Shown here in pieces: positions 30,987-39,186 of a DNA stretch of 64,000 nucleotides. The translations under genes and the position numbers were made by a program. Positions within the stretch are counted from its first letter, which is position 1, and each line of letters starts with the position of its first letter. Origin of the DNA: Symbiodinium natans (taxonomy: Eukaryota > Sar > Dinophyceae > Suessiales > Symbiodiniaceae); contig CAJNDS010001446.1 in the NCBI GenBank assembly GCA_905221605.1, forward strand, positions 412,927 through 476,926. The letters are read 5' to 3'. The notes beneath the pieces were generated by a model that made no database searches, was not told the origin of the DNA, and was given only the letters and a program-made list of their open reading frames with translations.

Positions 30987-33532
30987 AGCAGGACTCGGAC
31001 GCCAAGAAAAGGGCCAGGTTAAACAAGGCCCAAAAGGGAACTGGTGACGAGACGGAGGAGGGTGACAAGGGCAAAGGGAAAGGAAAAAGGTACAGCGGAG
31101 ATGGTGAACGTCCTTTCTGTTGGATATATGGGAAGACCGATGCAGGTTGCAAGTTCGGATCCCGCTGCAAATTTCGCCATGACAAAGACTCCCTTGAGCG
31201 AGGAAGATGTTTTGAGTGTGGGGCCGTTGGCCATCTGCAGCCGCAATGTCCATATAAGGATGGTGCAAGTTCCAATGTGGACTCAAATCCTGAGAGGAGT
31301 AGATCTAAAGGGAATTCTCCCAAAGGGGGAAAGGGCGGCAAAGGTGCGAAATGGGGAAATGCCAAAAAGGCAGAGGTAGCTGAAGGGGGAGATGAGACGG
31401 CTAATGCGGGATTGGATAAAGGTTCTGCAAGTCCCTCATCGCCATCAACGGCCAATCAGGTCCTTGTTGAAGCGTTAGAAGTGCTGAAATCTATGAAGCT
31501 GTCATCAGAACAGTCAGCATCAAGCGGGGATCCCAGTGTTCGAATGTTATGTGGCTCTGGGCTGCTTCAGCAGGAAGGGAGAGTGGCGTTGGTGGATACA
31601 GCTGCTACGCATCTTGTGCGGACGCTTTTTCCATGGGAATGTTTACCCGACACTACTGTTATGGTGCAAAGCGCGCTTGGTGGTGTGACAATGAGGATTA
31701 CAGAGAAAGGGACGTTGATTAGGGAAGACAATGGGCCCCTGATTATCCCTCTCTGGTTGTTTTTGGAGTTTGGGGCGAACCTCACTGTGATCAATGGGAT
31801 GTGTCACGTGGGTGCAAAATCTTCGCTGGACCAGCTCTTGTGGTTTGAACATGGCTGTTTGGTTATGAATTACAAAACAGCTGAAAAAATGGTTTTGCAT
31901 GCTGAAAGGCAGCGTGCGTCTTGGTCCCATTCTCAATGGAGGAATGGAAGGGCGGACTGTGGAGTCGGTTCGTCTGATGCCACGTTGTTGCCGAAGCAGG
32001 GAGAAGGCCGAGGAGTATGCGTTCTACATGTGGCCAGGGTTTCTGACACCAATGAGTGTTCGGGAATGGGCATGTTGGACTCGGGAGCATCACATCCTCT
32101 CAGATCACTTCGTCCTGGCGAACAGCTTCCGCAGCAAAAGGTGTTGGTGTCTTTAGCTGTTGGATCTCGGGAGATGTGTATTACCCCAGGTGGGACCCTG
32201 GTAACTCCTGAAATGGTAGATCCACTAGTGCCAATTGGCAAAGCGAGCGCCTTGGTTGGTCTCAGAGTTCAGTGGCGTGGTGGCAAGTGCACAGCCTCAC
32301 ATCCTGTTCTGGGGGAACTTCGCGTTCGTGATCTGAATGGGTGCCCTTGTTTGGAAAAGGAGGTGGCGCTTCAGATCATTGATGAAATGGATTGGTGTTC
32401 ACCAAAGCAAGCTTTGAAGGTGGCACGTATGGTTCAAGGGTGTCCGAATACGGACGACGAGGTGGCTGTAAAAACGTCGTTGCAAAGCGCAGCGCGGACA
32501 GCGTCAGCGAATGAGGAGGAGTTCGTCCAGGCATGCTGGAGATTTCTTCGGTGGTATTATGGGGATATACCAGAAAATATGCTGATGGAGCTGTTGCCAC
32601 GTGGAGATATTGCGGCGTTGCCTTTCAACCGTCATAAAAGGAGACGGCTGGCACGAGCAAAAAGGGTGGTGGTACACCTATTTTCGGGGAAACAAAAATG
32701 GCATTTTCCCAGTCGGGATGTGGAGGTACTGGAGCTGGATTTGACAAAAGGCGGTGACCTACATAATTCGAGCGTCTGGAAGTATCTTCTGCATCTGGCG
32801 GCTGAAGGAAAGGTGGTTGCTGTGGTTGGAGGACCTCCATGCAGGACAGTGTCAAGGTTGAGAGGTGAAGACGGTGGTCCACCTGTATTACGCCGACGCT
32901 GTGGGCCTGAACGGTTGGGGTTAAAAAGTCTTCCTTGGCCACATCAAGAACTAGCTCAAAAGGATGGTGTTTTACCTCTGAAGATGCTTTTCCTATATGA
33001 CGTGGCGGTGCATTCAAGGTGTGGAACTGCTGAAGTCATCAATGGGAGTTCTGTCTTCTTTGGCATGGAAAGCCCTGGGGACCCTGAACTCATAGGGAAA
33101 GATTTCTCTCAGAACGGCAAAAAGGTCTTGAGTGCTGAGGATCTGGTGGATGGTTCTCAAGAAGGGCTCTCGAGTCCTACCTTCTGGAGTTGGCCGGAGG
33201 TGAAAAGCTTTTGTGAGCGTTATGGAATGTACGCTGCACATTTTGATCAAGGAGCATTGGGACATGCTCTGGTGAAACCTACGACTTTCCTGGTGTCTGA
33301 TATGGAACTATGGGAATCGTTGGAACAGGTTCGCGTGGTTGTTCCGTGGTCAGCAACATTCGCTTCTACCCTGGAAGAGCGTATTGGACAATCCTCCATA
33401 TGGGCGCGATGGGCGTTTGGATTGGTTAAAAGAATACGTCACAGGTTGGCACAATGGTTGCATGAGAGCGATGCTGAACGGGAAGCTATGGTGTTAAAAA
33501 AGAAGAACGAGAAGGGACGTTACGGAGGTTGA
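30983..33532 (+). CDS. pro: Zinc-finger / double retropepsin-like / cytosine-methyltransferase-like protein
   Basis: 849 codons in the -1 frame to gag; open from 30962. There is no ATG until 31493, inside the region, so it is probably made by frameshifting from gag. Domains: a CCCH finger (C46, C56, C62, H66), then a CCHC knuckle (C76, C79, H84, C89), for RNA binding; a basic Gly/Lys linker; protease-like domain 1 with DTA at 205-207; protease-like domain 2 with DSG at 366-368; and a C-terminal domain (about 555-790) with HLFSG at 565-569, GGPPC at 616-620 and ESP at 696-698. These match motifs I, IV and VI of C5-cytosine methyltransferases, including the catalytic Cys (C620). FDQGALGH and KPTT follow at about 754-768. 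Motif VIII (QxRxR) is not evident, so activity is uncertain. The frame ends in TGA at 33530, overlapping the pol frame. Confidence 0.85.
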   Translation: MKQDSDAKKRARLNKAQKGTGDETEEGDKGKGKGKRYSGDGERPFCWIYGKTDAGCKFGSRCKFRHDKDSLERGRCFECGAVGHLQPQCPYKDGASSNVDSNPERSRSKGNSPKGGKGGKGAKWGNAKKAEVAEGGDETANAGLDKGSASPSSPSTANQVLVEALEVLKSMKLSSEQSASSGDPSVRMLCGSGLLQQEGRVALVDTAATHLVRTLFPWECLPDTTVMVQSALGGVTMRITEKGTLIREDNGPLIIPLWLFLEFGANLTVINGMCHVGAKSSLDQLLWFEHGCLVMNYKTAEKMVLHAERQRASWSHSQWRNGRADCGVGSSDATLLPKQGEGRGVCVLHVARVSDTNECSGMGMLDSGASHPLRSLRPGEQLPQQKVLVSLAVGSREMCITPGGTLVTPEMVDPLVPIGKASALVGLRVQWRGGKCTASHPVLGELRVRDLNGCPCLEKEVALQIIDEMDWCSPKQALKVARMVQGCPNTDDEVAVKTSLQSAARTASANEEEFVQACWRFLRWYYGDIPENMLMELLPRGDIAALPFNRHKRRRLARAKRVVVHLFSGKQKWHFPSRDVEVLELDLTKGGDLHNSSVWKYLLHLAAEGKVVAVVGGPPCRTVSRLRGEDGGPPVLRRRCGPERLGLKSLPWPHQELAQKDGVLPLKMLFLYDVAVHSRCGTAEVINGSSVFFGMESPGDPELIGKDFSQNGKKVLSAEDLVDGSQEGLSSPTFWSWPEVKSFCERYGMYAAHFDQGALGHALVKPTTFLVSDMELWESLEQVRVVVPWSATFASTLEERIGQSSIWARWAFGLVKRIRHRLAQWLHESDAEREAMVLKKKNEKGRYGG
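31574..32332 (+). other. Tandem duplicated retropepsin-like domains
   Basis: Two segments align without gaps at their starts: DTAATHLVRTLFPWECLP (from 31595) and DSGASHPLRSLRPGEQLP (from 32078). Each is followed by a V-x-V strand, then MRITEKGTL or MCITPGGTL. Copy 1 has DTA and copy 2 DSG at the catalytic triad. Retroviral proteases are homodimers, so two fused copies could act as a single-chain enzyme. Confidence 0.65.
32645..33352 (+). other. C5-cytosine methyltransferase-like domain
   Basis: HLFSG (32675) would bind S-adenosylmethionine, GGPPC (32828-32842) carries the catalytic Cys, and GMESPGDP (about 33062-33085) stands where motif VI has its Glu. The motif order and spacing fit a C5-methyltransferase fold in reduced form. 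Target recognition cannot be read from the sequence. Confidence 0.6.
33496..33502 (+). promoter_or_regulatory. Candidate -1 frameshift heptamer (A AAA AAG)
   Basis: In the zinc-finger/methyltransferase frame the codons are TTA AAA AAG, giving the slippery pattern X XXY YYZ. A -1 slip here enters the pol frame with no stop before the pol coding region. It lies 28 bases before the TGA, inside the 33478-33532 overlap. A missing A in the homopolymer would look the same. Confidence 0.5.
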
Positions 33533-36500
33533 CAGCTGAGGAGCGAGCTTTCCGTGACCATTGCCTAAGGGGGCATATTCCTTTCAGACGTGATTGTCAA
33601 ATCTGTGTGTCTGCCGCTGGAAAAGAGCGTCGCCATTTGAGGCGGAAGCATGGGGATGCTTACACTTTATCATTGGACTTAGCGGGTCCATACAAGTGTT
33701 CAAAGGATGCTCACCAGCAGAAGCCACGACACGCTGTTATTGGTGTGTATCAGTTTCCAATGTTGGATCCCAATGTGGGTCGCCCTCCAGAAAAGGAGGG
33801 AGATGCGGATGAGGTGGAAGATCAGGTGGCAGATGAAGGTGCTGGTGTCGGAGAATGGTTAGGCGATGCAGTCGCTAACTTCGAGGAGGAAGACTCTGCG
33901 CCGGTGGAACCTGCGCCAGTTCTGGAGGCAGAGGTGTTGAAAATCCAAGCTTCTGAAAAATCCTGGAAGGAACTGAAGGACCACTTGACCCAACCTGTCC
34001 GTATGATCAACTTCGTTATGGTGGAGCCGATTGTGGATAAACAGCAAACAACTGTTTTGTCGGCAGTTCAAAGAATGATGGTGCGCTTGCAGAGACATGG
34101 GTATCCGGTGTTGAGAATCCACTCAGATCGAGCGGGGGAGTTTGTCAATGCAACCACTGGTGATCCTGGAGTCCCGCAAACAAATGGGTGCGCTGAAGCA
34201 TGTGTCGGTTTATTCAAACGTGGTGTCAGATCGCTCTTAAAGGAGGCGCGACTCGGGCCGGCGTACTGGGCACTGGCTGCTCGCCATTGGTCAATGTTAC
34301 GGTGGCAGAAAGCTGAAAGGGAGTTGGGGTTAAATCCTAAGTCATTGCTTCCCTTTGGTGCTCAGATTCAAGTCAAACGTCGTCCGTGGGAGTTGCTGGG
34401 TCCGGATGGAACAAAGAAAGGTCGGCAATGGGTCGATCGTACGCAGCCTGCGCTTCTTTTGGGTCCATGCGATGACCTACCTGGTGGTTATTGGGTGGAA
34501 GCTCAAGGGACTGCAAAAGATCCGGATGAACTGGTGTTATTTCCCTGCACTACGATTTTTTCCAATATAAAGGAACCGCCTGAATTGGAGCTGGAAGGGG
34601 TGGTAGAAGAACAGGAGCCTTCTCCTCCAGAGCATCGTCTCAAGGGGAAAAAACCGGCGCTTCGGTTCGCTGATGAGGAAGGTCCTCCTTTACCTCCGCC
34701 TCGCGATCCTCCAGTTCGCCATCGGTTGATGGAGAAAAGCCCGGCCTCTTCACTGCGTGGTCATGTGGGCTCCTTGCGCTTGCTCCGCAAGCGGGGGGAG
34801 AGTCCGCCCTTAGAAATTTTCGAGGATGACATGCAGGGTCTGGGGGAGCTGGAAGAAAATGCAGATGTTGAGGACAATGTTCCTGGTGATGAGTATTGGC
34901 CGACTTGCTGTTCTCCTCATGAAAATGCTTATTTGGTCTGCAAAAGTGAGACTGCTGAGGATGGAACACAGTTGGAAAAAGAAGAGCAAAAAGCCAAGTC
35001 AATGTATGAAAGGTCTATGTATGATTACGTGGACTGTGAGGAGCTTTTGGAAGGGATTGTATACCCAAAGAGGGTGAATCGAAGAGGTGGTATCAACAAT
35101 TGGTGTACAAGTACGCGAGCTCTGGTGTTGGGCCACTATACTCATGGCGGAGTGTGTGGTATTACAAAAGAGACTCATCGAAGACCATGGCTATGTCGTT
35201 ATTTGGCATCATTCGTGAGGCACCACAATCCTGAAGCCAAATTTTCTGCTCTTCAGATCTCGTGCAATGCTCCGGTGTCATTGCATAGGGATAGTCACAA
35301 TGAAAAGCATTGCTGCAATTATGTGTGTGGCTTTGGTGACTATAAAGATGGTCAGCTGTGGGTTGAGGATGAAAAGGTTTTAGAGGAAGGAGCTGAAGTG
35401 GTGGAGCAATCCTATGGGAAGAAAGTCTTACCTGGAAAATTGGTGGATATCCACTGGAACTTCATGTCGTTCTTTCCGAGAAAACTGCATGGTCCTATGC
35501 CTTGGAAAGGGAACAGGGTATCCTTGACAGGGTACACACCTGTTTTTATGGAACGTTTGAGCTACAAGGATAGGTGCTATCTTCTCCAATGTAAGTTTCC
35601 TTTTCCAGAACCACAAGCTGAAGAAGGTGAAAAAAGGAAATGGTTAAAAATGACGTTGAAAGAAACCTCGCTGGACGACCTTGCAGAGGAAGTCGACTAC
35701 GCTGTGTTCGAAGCGCATCAATGGGCTCTAGAGGAGCATTTGAGTATTCGACGCCTAATTGCTGAACAGGAATGTTGCATTTTGGACGAGTTCCATGGAT
35801 CGGCCAATGAGTCGAATGAAGAAAAAGGATCAGAGACTAGAGAATGGCTGGTTAAAGCGAAAAGGGCTGAGGAACAGCTCTCGAAGTTTTTGGTCAAAGC
35901 AGCTCAAGTTCAGCAAATGGTACAAGAAAATACCGCGCTTGAGGCAGCAGAGGAGGTTGAGTTCCTGCAAACAAAAACAATCCCTACACAAGAAGCCATG
36001 CAAGAGCTGGAAAAGTGGAGGGAATCATTGTCGGACGAGGTGACGTCTTTGGTGAAAGAGTTGGAGGTGGTGGAACCAACAACTCAAGAAAAGCTGGACA
36101 AATTGGCGGAAGAGCCTAATGCACCGGTGATTGAGTACGTTCCCAGTCTGGTGGTGTTTACCCGGAAGCAAGGGACAGGGAGGCGACGTGCCCGTATCTG
36201 TGCATGTGGAAACTTCATTTCGTCAACGGCAGCTACAGAATATGAAGGGCCGAGGTCCCTCAGTCGTCACTCGCTGTACGCTCCAGGTTTAGATTCAACT
36301 ACATTCAGGTGTCAAGTGAGGCACGCAGCATATATGGTGTGGATCATCGCTGGCTTAGACATTTCCAAAGCTTTTCTGACGGCGCCGATGAATAGGGCGC
36401 AAAGAGAAGGGCGTCTGGTGGTGGTGCAGCCCCCAAGGGCGGCGGTGAAATTGGGTCTTTGCACAAAGGAGGAGCGGTGGATTGTGAGAAAGGCCTTGTA

Positions 36501-38202
36501 CGGTTTGGCCGAAAGTCCTGCAGCATGGGTGGAGTGGCGAGACCAACGTCTTCAAGGTATGTCTTGGGTATCAAAGGATGGACAAGCAATGAGCTTTCAG
36601 AGGTCCAATGCAGACCCAAGTCTGTTCCTTATTATGGCACAAGAGAAGCCGGAAGGTGCAAGCAAGTTGGTAGGGACAATGGGTCTTTACGTGGATGATT
36701 TTTTGATGGCTGGGACTATGACAGTGCTCCGGGAGGCCTTGGAACAGATTAGGAAGGAGTGGAAAACTTCTGAACCCGAGTTCTGTGGTCCAGGCTGTGG
36801 TGATGGATTCCTGAAGTTTTTGGGTGTCCAAATCTGGTATCGAAATGGCAGCTTCTTTCTCAACCAGGAGGACTTTGTGAGAGATTTGCTGAACCGAAGA
36901 AGGTATCAGATTGATGAAACTGGAAAAGGTAGTAACCTGCCAATGGTGAAAGAAACTCCAGGTGAAGAAGAGGAGGTGGATATTCCTTCCTTGCGAGCGG
37001 CTCAAGGTGCCGTAGGGGAGTTCCTCTGGGTGGCAATCAAAACTCGACCTGATTTGGCTTTCTGCACAAGCCAGTTGTCTTTGTGGTTGTCTTTGTGGAC
37101 ATCCCGAAGGCCGCGATTTGTGGTTAAAAAGGCTGAGGAGGTTTTCCGATACCTTGCTGCAACTCCAACGTTAGGCTTGACGTTCGGGGCAATCGCAACA
37201 TGCGAAAAAGAAAGAAATGAGGTGTTGCGTTATGGACGAGGCGTCAAGGTGGTGGAGTCCTACGCGGATGCTAGCTTTGCAGCAGGTGAAAACGAAAAGA
37301 GTCACTCAGGAGCGGTGGTGGTTTGGGGCGACTGTCCAGTGATGTGGGCAACACAAAGACAATCAACGGTGGCTTTAAGTACGGCTGAAGCTGAATTACA
37401 TGCGTCCATAGAGGGAGCAACGATGATTCAGTCGTGCACCCCTATAATTGCCGCTTTAGTTGGAACAGGTGAAGAATCGCTGCAAAAAGTGCTGTATACA
37501 GATTCGGTTTCGACATGCTCAATCATTCAATATCCTGCTGGAAGCTGGAGGACAAGACACCTGAGAATTCGAGCAGCCGGTGTCAGGTCTCTGGTGGACC
37601 GTGGTTATATGGTGATAGCGCATCTTCGCGGTGAGTATATGATCGCTGACCTGTTGACCAAATTGATGAGTGGACAGGTGTATGCAAAGCAAAAGGCACT
37701 TTGGGGTCTCCGACTGTTGGTACAAGGGACTGACTTGAAGAGGGCCTCGCTTGCAATGGCGGTCATGATGGTGGCTGCATCTCTGCAAGGGATGGCAACT
37801 GGTGGAGAAGAAGTGTCAACTGCTGGTTTCTTTTGCTCAGAAGAAGGGGTGTGCAAGGTCGCCAACACATCTACGGTTATGGTTCTGGCTCAAGGGATTG
37901 AAATGCTCGTCAACAATTCAGACCTTGTTGCGTATTTGGTGGCAGCAATTATACTCTGGGAGTTGGCATGGTGCCTCTTTCGGCAGCTGTGTAAAAGGCT
38001 GTGGGTTAAGAAAGTGGTGGTTATTCCTGCGAGTGCCACTTTGTATACAACAGTGGGTGGGAACTGTATGCACGCAAGCAGTGACTGTGATGTTCTGCGA
38101 TATTCACAGCCCAGGGCTAAGACGCTTTGTAAGCATTGCCTCAAGGATGGCTGGGTGGTGAATGCTGAGTTCCTTGGTGAGGAACGGGCCGCTGGAACGT
38201 GA
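33529..38202 (+). CDS. pol: Pol: integrase, 2OG-oxygenase-like domain, reverse transcriptase, RNase H
   Basis: 1557 codons, no internal stop, no ATG near the start (first Met codon about 33760), so read-in from the previous frame is likely. Integrase: zinc site H11, H16, C23, C26; core D50, D200 (HSDRAGEF), E223 (NGCAEACVG). The D200-E223 gap is 22 residues, where about 35 is usual. An acidic insertion fills 85-145. Residues about 520-690 hold an HxD...H...R oxygenase-like pattern. About 765-850 is coiled coil. RT: GLDISKAFL (D944), LYGLAESP, YVDD (1054-1057). RNase H: D1247 (YADAS), E1287/E1289 (STAEAE), D1325 (YTDS), RTRHLRIR, IADLLTK. The tail has hydrophobic segments near 1406-1420 and 1465-1485 and a Cys/His cluster (C1513, H1515, C1520, C1534, C1537). 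Copies RNA to DNA and integrates it. Confidence 0.95.
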   Translation: MTAEERAFRDHCLRGHIPFRRDCQICVSAAGKERRHLRRKHGDAYTLSLDLAGPYKCSKDAHQQKPRHAVIGVYQFPMLDPNVGRPPEKEGDADEVEDQVADEGAGVGEWLGDAVANFEEEDSAPVEPAPVLEAEVLKIQASEKSWKELKDHLTQPVRMINFVMVEPIVDKQQTTVLSAVQRMMVRLQRHGYPVLRIHSDRAGEFVNATTGDPGVPQTNGCAEACVGLFKRGVRSLLKEARLGPAYWALAARHWSMLRWQKAERELGLNPKSLLPFGAQIQVKRRPWELLGPDGTKKGRQWVDRTQPALLLGPCDDLPGGYWVEAQGTAKDPDELVLFPCTTIFSNIKEPPELELEGVVEEQEPSPPEHRLKGKKPALRFADEEGPPLPPPRDPPVRHRLMEKSPASSLRGHVGSLRLLRKRGESPPLEIFEDDMQGLGELEENADVEDNVPGDEYWPTCCSPHENAYLVCKSETAEDGTQLEKEEQKAKSMYERSMYDYVDCEELLEGIVYPKRVNRRGGINNWCTSTRALVLGHYTHGGVCGITKETHRRPWLCRYLASFVRHHNPEAKFSALQISCNAPVSLHRDSHNEKHCCNYVCGFGDYKDGQLWVEDEKVLEEGAEVVEQSYGKKVLPGKLVDIHWNFMSFFPRKLHGPMPWKGNRVSLTGYTPVFMERLSYKDRCYLLQCKFPFPEPQAEEGEKRKWLKMTLKETSLDDLAEEVDYAVFEAHQWALEEHLSIRRLIAEQECCILDEFHGSANESNEEKGSETREWLVKAKRAEEQLSKFLVKAAQVQQMVQENTALEAAEEVEFLQTKTIPTQEAMQELEKWRESLSDEVTSLVKELEVVEPTTQEKLDKLAEEPNAPVIEYVPSLVVFTRKQGTGRRRARICACGNFISSTAATEYEGPRSLSRHSLYAPGLDSTTFRCQVRHAAYMVWIIAGLDISKAFLTAPMNRAQREGRLVVVQPPRAAVKLGLCTKEERWIVRKALYGLAESPAAWVEWRDQRLQGMSWVSKDGQAMSFQRSNADPSLFLIMAQEKPEGASKLVGTMGLYVDDFLMAGTMTVLREALEQIRKEWKTSEPEFCGPGCGDGFLKFLGVQIWYRNGSFFLNQEDFVRDLLNRRRYQIDETGKGSNLPMVKETPGEEEEVDIPSLRAAQGAVGEFLWVAIKTRPDLAFCTSQLSLWLSLWTSRRPRFVVKKAEEVFRYLAATPTLGLTFGAIATCEKERNEVLRYGRGVKVVESYADASFAAGENEKSHSGAVVVWGDCPVMWATQRQSTVALSTAEAELHASIEGATMIQSCTPIIAALVGTGEESLQKVLYTDSVSTCSIIQYPAGSWRTRHLRIRAAGVRSLVDRGYMVIAHLRGEYMIADLLTKLMSGQVYAKQKALWGLRLLVQGTDLKRASLAMAVMMVAASLQGMATGGEEVSTAGFFCSEEGVCKVANTSTVMVLAQGIEMLVNNSDLVAYLVAAIILWELAWCLFRQLCKRLWVKKVVVIPASATLYTTVGGNCMHASSDCDVLRYSQPRAKTLCKHCLKDGWVVNAEFLGEERAAGT
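35086..35598 (+). other. 2OG-Fe(II) oxygenase-like domain inside Pol
   Basis: H586-R587-D588 (35284) matches the HxD iron site, H654 (35488) the distal His, and R663 (35515) the 2-oxoglutarate-binding Arg nine residues on, the spacing of prolyl hydroxylase PHD2. The GQLWVED strand between them and NRVSLTGYTP after the Arg suit the double-stranded beta-helix fold. It is not part of canonical copia Pol. Confidence 0.6.
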
Positions 38203-38380
38203 ATTTTTTCAAGTGCAAGGTGAAGAAACCCTCAATGGTAAGGGATTCGGCCAATGAGCTGAAGGTTCGTCCTGGATGACGTAAAACCATAATGTGCATT
38301 TCAAGCAGCTGGCTGCTGCCTAAATGGCGGTTTTTGGCCAAAGATCTGCACCTCCAATGTGTCCTAGGAAATCCTAGGAC

Positions 38381-38420
38381 AGGGGGAGTGCGGAGCTGCA
38401 GCTGGTATTGTAGAAAGGAG
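38381..38420 (+). promoter_or_regulatory. Polypurine-tract candidates
   Basis: AGGGGGAG at 38381-38388 and AGAAAGGAG at 38412-38420. The second lies four bases before TGTTGGGAG, a typical copia LTR start, and would prime plus-strand DNA if the full 3' LTR starts at 38425. Confidence 0.45.
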
Positions 38421-38437
38421 TTAGTGTTGGGAGTTGA

Positions 38438-38610
38438 AAGGGTCAATGTACCCGGAAATTCTTTTGGCTCAAGAAACCTGGGCAATGCGCCCTACAGAAA
38501 AGGTGTGTTTGGTTGTGCTTTGGGTTTTGTCTTTGGTTGTTCCAGGGGAATCAAGGGTTTCTGTTGGGGTTGACTGTTTTGTTCCTTGTCCTCCTTCGGT
38601 TGCCCCCCGT
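38438..38610 (+). repeat. 3' LTR (part shared with the 5' copy)
   Basis: 172 of 173 bases equal the 5' LTR. It may really begin at 38425 (TGTTGGGAGTTGA). A second spliced-leader-like 12-mer lies at 38462-38473. It is followed at once by ACCCTAAACCC. Confidence 0.93.
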
Positions 38611-38680
38611 ACCCTAAACCCTAAACCCTAAACCCTAAACCCTAAACCCTAAACCCTAAACCCTAAACCCTAAACCCTAA
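38611..38680. repeat. Telomere-like array abutting the 3' LTR, CCCTAAA x 10
   Basis: Pure units start at the LTR edge with no spacer. Confidence 0.9.
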
Positions 38681-38688
38681 GTTTCAAG

Positions 38689-38774
38689 CCCTGAAGCCTG
38701 CCCAGTTGTCGGAGCTCCACCAAAAGTACCGGAAGAATAAGTGGAAGCCGCTGGGCCACCGTTCTTGTTCAGAG
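38689..38774 (+). CDS. Candidate exon right of the retrotransposon
   Basis: AGTTTCAAG acceptor after a CCCTAAA array. With two leading bases it reads LKPAQLSELHQKYRKNKWKP then LGHRSCSE, ending before GTTGCC; a second donor GTTTGG lies 18 nt on. The Lys/Gln-rich helix is very unlike the repeats around it. Confidence 0.4.
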
Positions 38775-39041
38775 GTTGCCGGGAAAAGCAGGGTTTGGGG
38801 TTTAGGGTTTAGGGTTTAGGGTTTAGGGGTAATTGAACCCTACGGTCCTTTTTGGGAAGGCGGGCCCTATTTTTCAGGGTACCCAAGAAGGGACCCTAAT
38901 TTAGAGAACTCACCACATGGACCCTTAGCTACCTCTTTGCTTAAGAAACCCCCAAAAAATGACACATATTCCTCCTTATTAAGGGTAATATATGGATGAT
39001 CATTGTTGTTTAATCTTTTGGGGTTCTTGAGCGAATAGTAG

Positions 39042-39186
39042 CTACTTGGAGGTTCATGGTACTTACTAAGCAAATAGTAATTGCACTTATAACCCAACTC
39101 TAACCATATTGCTGTAATTTCGAGGCTGATAAGCGGGTTCTAAATACAGTTCTAACTGGTGATTGCGTACCACGAACATACAAGTA
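39042..39186. mobile_element. Family A2 palindrome, uninterrupted
   Basis: CTACTTGGAGGTTCATGGTA at the left and GTACCACGAACATACAAGTA at the right. It serves as the reference for the interrupted copy at 23041. Confidence 0.65.

Larger units (their letters stand above)
28783..38610 (+). mobile_element. Ty1/copia-type LTR retrotransposon, nearly intact
   Basis: A 9.8-kb element bounded by 173-bp direct repeats that differ at one base (28931 C, 38586 T), so it inserted recently. Order inside: LTR, Met-tRNA-type primer-binding site, Gag, zinc fingers, protease, methyltransferase-like domain, integrase, 2OG-oxygenase-like domain, RT, RNase H, LTR. Integrase upstream of RT places it with Ty1/copia. 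The three frames have no internal stops, but each lies -1 to the previous one, and integrase has a shortened D-E spacing. The right flank is a CCCTAAA array starting at the LTR edge; the left flank is degenerate CCCTAAA. Flanking five-base strings AACCT and ACCCT match at four of five positions, so a target duplication is only suggestive. Mechanism: copy-and-paste through a cytoplasmic particle and nuclear integration. Confidence 0.95.

Noticed and set aside
30865-31455. 196-codon frame on the - strand inside the retrotransposon
   Set aside because: Shadow of the Gly/Lys-rich linker and zinc-finger coding region on the + strand.
28783-38610. Ty3/gypsy element or retrovirus with env
   Set aside because: Integrase precedes RT, which marks Ty1/copia; the hydrophobic tail is part of the Pol frame and has no separate envelope-like frame.
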